Assembly: GCF_004745955.1 (NCBI RefSeq)
Contig: NZ_SRLD01000038.1
Location: 1 to 53,857 of the forward strand
Direction: 5' to 3'
Length of the DNA: 53,857 nt
DNA from: Hymenobacter elongatus
GTDB lineage: Bacteria; Bacteroidota; Bacteroidia; Cytophagales; Hymenobacteraceae
Shown: positions 49,094-53,857 of the stretch, in pieces
Numbering within the stretch: the first letter of the stretch is position 1
Layout of the letters: every line of letters starts with the position of its first letter
The notes under the pieces: generated by a model
What the model saw: only the letters and a program-made list of their open reading frames with translations
Database searches by the model: none
What the model was told of the DNA's origin: nothing
Program-made: the position numbers and the translations under genes

Positions 49094-51217
49094 ATGACCA
49101 ACAAAAACCAACTCTTGCTAGCCGTTGGGGCCGCTGCCGGCCTCACGCTAGCGGGCTGCGCGGCCAGCAGCACCGCCACCACGGCTACCCCGGTCGCCGC
49201 TACCGCTGCCGTGGCTACGCCGGCCACCTCGGCCGAGCAGCCCATGGTAAAGGGCGTGGGCCTGGATGTGTCCAACATCGACAAGTCGGTGGCAGCCTGC
49301 GACAATTTCTTCCAGTATGCCTCGGGCACCTGGCTCAAAAACAACCCCATTCCGGCCGCCGAGTCGCGCTGGAGCTCCTGGAACACGCTCATCAACCAGA
49401 ACGAAACCGTGATGCGGCAGATCCTGGATGAGTCGGCCGCGAATCGTACGGCGGCCAAGGGCACCAACCTGCAGAAAGTGGGCGACTTCTACGCGTCGGC
49501 CATGGACTCGTCGGCTATTGAAAAGGCCGGGCTGAAATACCTTAAGCCCGAGCTGGACCGCATTGCCGGCATCAAAGATTTGAAAGGTCTGCAAGCGTCG
49601 CTGGCCCGCCAGCAGATGCTCAGTACGCGCTCCGTGCTGGGTGTGGGCGTCGGCCAGGACCGCAAGAAAAGCACCGAATATGCCGTGTATATGTCGCAGG
49701 GAGGCCTTTCGCTGCCCGACCGTGACTACTACCTGAAGGAAGACGCCCGCTCCAAGCAGATTCGGACGGCCTACATGGCGTATCTGACCAACATGTTCAG
49801 GGAGCTGGGCGATGCGGAGGCCACGGCTACCAAGAACGCCAACACGGTGATGCGCCTGGAAACGCGGCTGGCCAAGGCCTCGAAGGACCGCGTGGCCCTG
49901 CGCGACCCCTACGCCAACTACAACAAGATGACGGTAGCGGAAGCCAACAAGCAGTTTCCGAACCTGGGCGTGACGGGCATGCTGCAGCAGCTGGGCTTGA
50001 GCAGTGCCAAAGAGGTAATCGTGGGTCAGCCCGACTTCCTGAAAGAAGCCAGCGCCGCCCTGAAAGCCGAACCTCTCACCGACTGGAAAACCTACCTGCG
50101 GTGGCACGTCGTGAACTCGATGGCCTCGGCCCTGCCCCAGGACTACGTGAACGAGTCGTTCCGCTTCAACCAGGTGCTGACCGGTGCTAAGCAGCAGCAG
50201 CCCCGCTGGAAGCGCATGCTGCGCTCGACCGACGGCACGCTGGGCGAGGCCTTCGGCCAGCTCTACGTCGATAAGGCTTTCACGCCCGAAACCAAGCAGA
50301 AGGCGCTGGAAATGGTCGGCAACATCAAGGTGGCAATGGCCGAGCATATTCAGCAGCTCGACTGGATGAGTGAGGTGACCAAGACGGAAGCCCTGAAAAA
50401 GCTCAATGCCTTTACGGTGAAAATCGGCTACCCTGACAAGTGGAAGGACTATTCGGCCCTGACCATTTCGCGGGAGTCGTACCTGCAAAACGTGGTGAAT
50501 GCCCGCCTGTGGGAATACAAGGACAATATTCAGAAGTACGGCAAGCCAATTGACCGGGGCGAGTGGGGCATGACGCCGCCCACGGTGAATGCCTACTACA
50601 ATTCCTCGTTGAACGAAATCGTATTTCCGGCCGGCATTATGCAGCCGCCGTTCTTCGACCCCAAGGCCGACGACGCGGTAAACTACGGCGGCATGGGCGC
50701 CGTTATCGGCCACGAAATCACCCACGGCTTCGACGACCGGGGCCGGCAGTCGGATGCGGAGGGCAACCTGCGCGACTGGTGGACCAAAGAAGACGCCGAT
50801 AAATTCACCCAGCGCGCCGACATGGTCGGGGCCCAGTACAGCGCTTTCTCGCCCCTGGATTCGGTGTTCGTGAACGGCAAGCTCACGATGGGCGAAAACC
50901 TGGCCGACTTCGGTGGCTTGGCGCTGGCCTACTCAGCCTTGGAGAAGCAGCTCGAGAAGAAGTATGGCGCCAACCCCCGGCCTAACTACGACGGATTCAC
51001 GCCTCAACAGCGCTTTTTCCTGTCGTGGGCCCAGATCTGGCGTACCAACGCCCGGCCCGAATACCTACGGCAGCAGGTGCTCACCGACTCTCACTCGCCG
51101 GCTCAGTACCGCACCAATGGCCCGCTGATGAACATGCCCCAGTTCTACGAGGCTTTCGGCTGTAAGGAAGATGCCAAGATGGTACGCGCCGCCAACCAGC
51201 GGGCCAAAATCTGGTAG
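49094..51217 (+). CDS. M13 family metallopeptidase lipoprotein, copy 2
   Basis: A 707-residue paralogue of the preceding gene, clearly very similar throughout. Lipobox LAGC, a shorter Ala/Thr linker, then CDNFFQYASGTWLKNNPIPA, SARLEXX-free M13 core blocks such as NEIVFPAGIMQPPFFD, the zinc motif VIGHEITHGFDDRGRQSD, and ENLADFGGLALAYSALEKQL with the usual G-G after ENLADF, unlike A-G in copy 1. It ends in GCKEDAKMVRAANQRAKIW. The frame is open from 49046, but ATG 49094 gives the lipoprotein signal. The tandem duplicate suggests diversification of peptide specificity. A strong terminator follows. Confidence 0.95.
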   Translation: MTNKNQLLLAVGAAAGLTLAGCAASSTATTATPVAATAAVATPATSAEQPMVKGVGLDVSNIDKSVAACDNFFQYASGTWLKNNPIPAAESRWSSWNTLINQNETVMRQILDESAANRTAAKGTNLQKVGDFYASAMDSSAIEKAGLKYLKPELDRIAGIKDLKGLQASLARQQMLSTRSVLGVGVGQDRKKSTEYAVYMSQGGLSLPDRDYYLKEDARSKQIRTAYMAYLTNMFRELGDAEATATKNANTVMRLETRLAKASKDRVALRDPYANYNKMTVAEANKQFPNLGVTGMLQQLGLSSAKEVIVGQPDFLKEASAALKAEPLTDWKTYLRWHVVNSMASALPQDYVNESFRFNQVLTGAKQQQPRWKRMLRSTDGTLGEAFGQLYVDKAFTPETKQKALEMVGNIKVAMAEHIQQLDWMSEVTKTEALKKLNAFTVKIGYPDKWKDYSALTISRESYLQNVVNARLWEYKDNIQKYGKPIDRGEWGMTPPTVNAYYNSSLNEIVFPAGIMQPPFFDPKADDAVNYGGMGAVIGHEITHGFDDRGRQSDAEGNLRDWWTKEDADKFTQRADMVGAQYSAFSPLDSVFVNGKLTMGENLADFGGLALAYSALEKQLEKKYGANPRPNYDGFTPQQRFFLSWAQIWRTNARPEYLRQQVLTDSHSPAQYRTNGPLMNMPQFYEAFGCKEDAKMVRAANQRAKIW

Positions 51218-51237
51218 ATACCCGTTGCCTGTTAAAT

Positions 51238-51277
51238 GCAAAAAAGGTGCTCCGCATGATGCGGAGCACCTTTTTTT
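51238..51277 (+). terminator. Intrinsic terminator after the M13 pair
   Basis: A perfect 17-bp stem (AAAAAAGGTGCTCCGCA, 51240-51256, against 51260-51276) with a 3-base loop and a seven-T run. Confidence 0.93.
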
Positions 51278-51603
51278 GTGCAATGCCGCGTGGCCACAGC
51301 AGCCGATAGGACAGAGGCAGCAGCCATCCAACGGAATTCCGCCGGAGAGGCTAGACGCCTTCGTTTCCAAGACCATCATTCTCCAGAATGACGCCCGCGA
51401 CGGCCCAGCCAGCTAAGGCCGTGCCAATGGCTTTTGGCGAAAAAGGCTACAGGATTGGCCTTGGGCACTACCAGTCGTTCTACTTTCCTACTCAGCAGGC
51501 CGCCGCACCAACTTTCGCCCGTGCGTTACCCCGCGAAGGTATAAGCCAGCACGTGCGCCAATACCAGACTGGCAGTGCGTATTTTGCAGGCTCAATTCAA
51601 CGT
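51278..51603. other. Intergenic region before the hypothetical gene at 51604
   Basis: These 326 bases carry an in-frame extension of the next gene from 51388, but it has no family-like content. A TATTTTG box about 25 bases before ATG 51604 is one base short of TAnnTTTG and would favour the shorter gene. No repeat or RNA is seen. Confidence 0.45.
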
Positions 51604-52038
51604 ATGCGTTCTGCCGCCGACCTTCCTGCCGCCCTCGCCACCACGTACCGCGCCGACCTGAATATGCTGGTAGGCCGCTGGGGCTACCAGCCGGCCGTTG
51701 GGCTGCTCCCGGATATCTACCAAGACATGAAGCAGCAGGCGCTGAGTACGGGTTGCCGCTTCTGGCTGCAGGATATCCGACGGCGGGAGTTCAACGATCC
51801 GGAAATTACCCGCTGGCTACTCACCGAATTCTTCCCCGACATGAGCCAACTGCTGGGCGGCCGGCTCGCAGTAGCCTACCTGACCAGCCCCGCCCTGCTG
51901 CTAACCATCATGACCGGTCCCGGATTTTTGCCGCCCAGCGCCTATGACAATCAGCCCTTCGGTATTGCCTTTTTCGGCGACGAAGGCGAGTGCATCAACT
52001 GGCTGCGCGAGCAACAGCGGCGCGGCGCGCAGTACTGA
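51604..52038 (+). CDS. Conserved hypothetical protein
   Basis: A 144-residue cytosolic protein: YRADLNMLVGRWGYQPAVGL, LLPDIYQDMKQQALSTGCRF, WLQDIRRREFNDPEITRWLL, TEFFPDMSQLLGGRLAVAYL, FGIAFFGDEGECINWLREQQ. The final alternating pattern (strand, then helix with GDEGECINWL) resembles STAS/SpoIIAA-like proteins common in Hymenobacter, but I cannot name it surely. Start chosen by the box upstream; the frame extends to 51388. Confidence 0.65.
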   Translation: MRSAADLPAALATTYRADLNMLVGRWGYQPAVGLLPDIYQDMKQQALSTGCRFWLQDIRRREFNDPEITRWLLTEFFPDMSQLLGGRLAVAYLTSPALLLTIMTGPGFLPPSAYDNQPFGIAFFGDEGECINWLREQQRRGAQY

Positions 52039-52086
52039 TTTGCCTGCTTGGTAATGCGAATAACGACGGCACTTTTTATTCGCTCT

Positions 52087-52149
52087 AGTCCTGACGACGG
52101 TAACGGGCCGCTTGGTTCACCCAGACGGCCCGTTACCGTTGGCAGGACT
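52087..52149. terminator. Convergent terminator hairpin
   Basis: A long interrupted stem: AGTCCTG (52087-52093) with CAGGACT (52143-52149), and ACGGTAACGGGCCG (52097-52110) with its perfect complement (52126-52139). Between the convergent hypothetical gene and aspA. Confidence 0.8.
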
Positions 52150-52164
52150 ACTGCTTACCGGCTA

Positions 52165-53571
52165 CTATTGAATGAAGTGGGGGCGAATCAGGTTTTCGAA
52201 AGTAAAAATCTCGTCCCACTTGGCCTGGGGAAGCAATTGCCGCTCCGTCACGGCAATGGTATGCACCGACTTGCCGGTGAGCAGGGCTTCTTTGGCAATT
52301 TCGGCGCTGGCCTCGTAGCCCAGCACCGGGTTCAGCTGCGTTACGATACCGATGCTGTTGCGCACTAGGTTTTCGGCGTGCTGCACGTTGGCCGTGATGC
52401 CCACCACGCATTTCTCGCGCAGCGTGCGGCAGGCGCGGGTCATGTAGGAAATGGAGGTGAACAGGGCGAAGGAAATCACCGGCTCCATCACGTTGAGCTG
52501 GAGCTGCCCGGCCTCGGCGGCCATGGTCACCGTCAGGTCGGCCCCGATGACGTAGAACGCCGTTTGGTTGACTACCTCGGGCACCACGGGGTTCACCTTA
52601 CCGGGCATGATGCTGGAACCCGGCTGCAGCGGCGGCAAGTTGATTTCGTTGATACCCGTGCGCGGCCCCGACGACAGCAGGCGCAAGTCGTTGCAGATTT
52701 TGGAGAGCTTCACGGCCGTGCGCTTCAGCACCCCCGAAAGCTGCACATACGCGCCCGTATCGTAAGTGGCCTCAATCAGGTCGCCGGCCAGGCTCAGGTC
52801 GAGGGCCGTGATGGTGCGCAGGTGCTCAGTGACCAGCTCGGCGTAGCCGGCCGGAGCATTCACGCGCGTGCCGATGGCGGTAGCGCCCATATTGATTTCG
52901 CTGATGAGGCGGCGCGAGTCCTCGATGCGCAGCAGCTCTTCGCGCAGGTTGGTGGCAAAGGCCTTGAACTCGTCGCCCATGCTCATGGGCACGGCATCCT
53001 GAAGCTGGGTGCGGCCCATTTTGAGCACGTTCCGAAACTCCACGCCCTTGGCGGCAAAGGCATCGGCCAGCTCGCCCAGCGTTTGGGCGTAGCCCACCAG
53101 CTTGTTGCTAAGCGCAATGCGAAAGGCCGTGGGATAGGCGTCGTTGGTGCTTTGCGAGCAGTTGACATGGTTGTTGGGGTGGCAATATTGGTAGTCGCCT
53201 TTCGCGTGGCCCATCAGCTCCAGGGCCACGTTGGCAATTACCTCGTTGGCATTCATGTTGACCGAAGTCCCGGCCCCGCCCTGAATCATGTCGGTCAGAA
53301 ACTGGTCGTCGTACTGGCCGCTAGCTACTTTGTCGCAGGCCAGGGCAATATGCTCGGCAATATTCGGGTCCAGAACACCCAGCTCGCGGTTGGCCAGGGC
53401 GGCGGCCTTTTTCACGTAGGCCAGGGCCTGCACAAATAGCGGCTCGGTGCGCAGCGGAATGCCCGTAATGTCAAAATTTTCCAGCGCCCGCAGCGTCTGG
53501 ATGCCGTAATACGCCTCGTTGGGAATGGCTCGTTCGCCAAGAAAGTCGTGCTCAAGCCGGGAATCTGTCAT
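52165..53571 (-). CDS. aspA: Aspartate ammonia-lyase
   Basis: A 468-residue enzyme of the fumarase/aspartase superfamily that deaminates L-aspartate to fumarate and ammonia. It is full-length and AspA-like: LEHDFLGERAIPNEAYYGIQ, MIQGGAGTSVNMNANEVIAN, HPNNHVNCSQSTNDAYPTAF, KMGRTQLQDAVPMSMGDEF, and the superfamily loop GSSIMPGKVNPVVPEVVNQT (PVVPEV is typical for aspartases, whereas fumC at 2108 has PTQCEA). Its fumarate product feeds the FumC reaction. Monocistronic. Confidence 0.95.
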   Translation of the reverse strand: MTDSRLEHDFLGERAIPNEAYYGIQTLRALENFDITGIPLRTEPLFVQALAYVKKAAALANRELGVLDPNIAEHIALACDKVASGQYDDQFLTDMIQGGAGTSVNMNANEVIANVALELMGHAKGDYQYCHPNNHVNCSQSTNDAYPTAFRIALSNKLVGYAQTLGELADAFAAKGVEFRNVLKMGRTQLQDAVPMSMGDEFKAFATNLREELLRIEDSRRLISEINMGATAIGTRVNAPAGYAELVTEHLRTITALDLSLAGDLIEATYDTGAYVQLSGVLKRTAVKLSKICNDLRLLSSGPRTGINEINLPPLQPGSSIMPGKVNPVVPEVVNQTAFYVIGADLTVTMAAEAGQLQLNVMEPVISFALFTSISYMTRACRTLREKCVVGITANVQHAENLVRNSIGIVTQLNPVLGYEASAEIAKEALLTGKSVHTIAVTERQLLPQAKWDEIFTFENLIRPHFIQ

Positions 53572-53786
53572 AAAATGTCAATCTGGGGTGGAATCCCTCT
53601 ACGCAAATACAGTAGCTAAGGTCAGCGGGCAAGCTTGCTACCAACCTGAGCCGTAGATGCGCGGAAGGATGGTTGTACAACGCTGGTAAAGCTACTCGGC
53701 CTTTCCTATTCTGCCTTGTGCTCGCGGCGCTATAGCAGATTCGTGAACGGTGTATCTTACGGCGAGGTTTGGTCGTAAGTCCCAGG
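53572..53786. other. Junction between aspA and the IS630-type element
   Basis: These 215 bases should hold the aspA promoter on the left and the left end of the IS630-type element on the right. IS630 elements insert at TA; candidates such as CTATAGCAG near 53730 are present, but without the right end I cannot define the boundary. Confidence 0.4.
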
Positions 53787-53857
53787 ATGCAAGCTTATTC
53801 ACTGGATTTACGCACGCGCGTGGCTGCGGCGTGTCAGCACCCCGGGGCGCGGCAGGC
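53787..53857 (+). CDS. IS630-type transposase, N-terminal start (partial)
   Basis: ATG 53787 begins MQAYSLDLRTRVAAACQHPG, continuing to the window edge. The Y-S-x-D-L-R-x-R-V motif followed by a helix-turn-helix is the typical N-terminus of IS630-family (mariner-like) transposases. Only 23 codons are visible. Confidence 0.75.
   Translation, partial: MQAYSLDLRTRVAAACQHPGARQ

Overview
The window reads as chromosomal DNA of a high-GC Bacteroidota, most likely Hymenobacter or a close relative (Cytophagales, Hymenobacteraceae). The evidence is a type IX secretion/gliding pair (PorP/SprF and GldJ), several families typical of the phylum (DUF4382, DUF4783, DUF6799-like and DUF6970-like proteins, a PorT-type barrel), few Shine-Dalgarno sites, and many promoters with the Bacteroidota -7 box TAnnTTTG. 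Species assignment is inference. There is no rRNA, tRNA, CRISPR array or prophage that I can see. The edges cut through two different insertion sequences: the last codons of an IS5-type transposase on the left and the first codons of an IS630-type transposase on the right.

Layout. 1-6.5 kb: IS5 remnant, dodecin, outer-membrane barrel, fumarase (fumC), an acetyltransferase/diacylglycerol-kinase couple, a small lipoprotein, a DinB-fold protein and a thioredoxin-fold protein. 6.5-11.5 kb (minus): two DUF4382 lipoproteins and a large AsmA-family protein. 11.7-14.2 kb: PorP/SprF and GldJ. 14.2-18.0 kb: ComF, an AhpD-like/hypothetical/exonuclease III operon, and an FAD amine-oxidase-type enzyme. 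18.3-23.8 kb (minus): a haem-motif lipoprotein and the threonine operon thrA-thrB-thrC, preceded by what looks like a complete ribosome-mediated attenuator. 24.2-31.8 kb: prfA, a beta-helix lipoprotein, YjbQ, gpmI with a lipoprotein, a DUF4783 protein, nadC and a membrane protein. 31.9-40.5 kb: small lipoproteins, a methyltransferase, a ZIP transporter, a DnaJ/CbpA protein, a GH25 muramidase-RlpA operon, small secreted or membrane proteins, an Hsp20 and a PPK2 kinase. 40.6-46.7 kb: a Gfo/Idh/MocA dehydrogenase, a serine hydrolase, an intergenic region with a MITE-like inverted repeat, a pentapeptide-repeat protein, an old-yellow-enzyme and a Nudix hydrolase. 46.8-53.6 kb: two tandem M13 metallopeptidase lipoproteins, a small hypothetical protein, aspartase (aspA), then the IS630 start.

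Most genes are housekeeping: central metabolism (fumC, aspA, gpmI), amino-acid and cofactor synthesis (thrABC, nadC), translation (prfA), envelope biogenesis and stress proteins. The most interesting signal is regulatory. Upstream of thrA there is a short ORF ending in Thr-Thr-Thr-Arg-stop, a small hairpin with the stop codon in its loop, an 8-bp antiterminator pairing, and a terminator with a U-run ending 25 bases before the thrA start codon. These are all the parts of a classical attenuator, here in Bacteroidota. A second theme is inverted repeats: dispersed palindromes sharing a GAAGCATCTC core (four loci), a 36-bp CCTCACCCCC palindrome, a 102-bp cruciform after prfA, and several long perfect hairpins acting as terminators between convergent genes.
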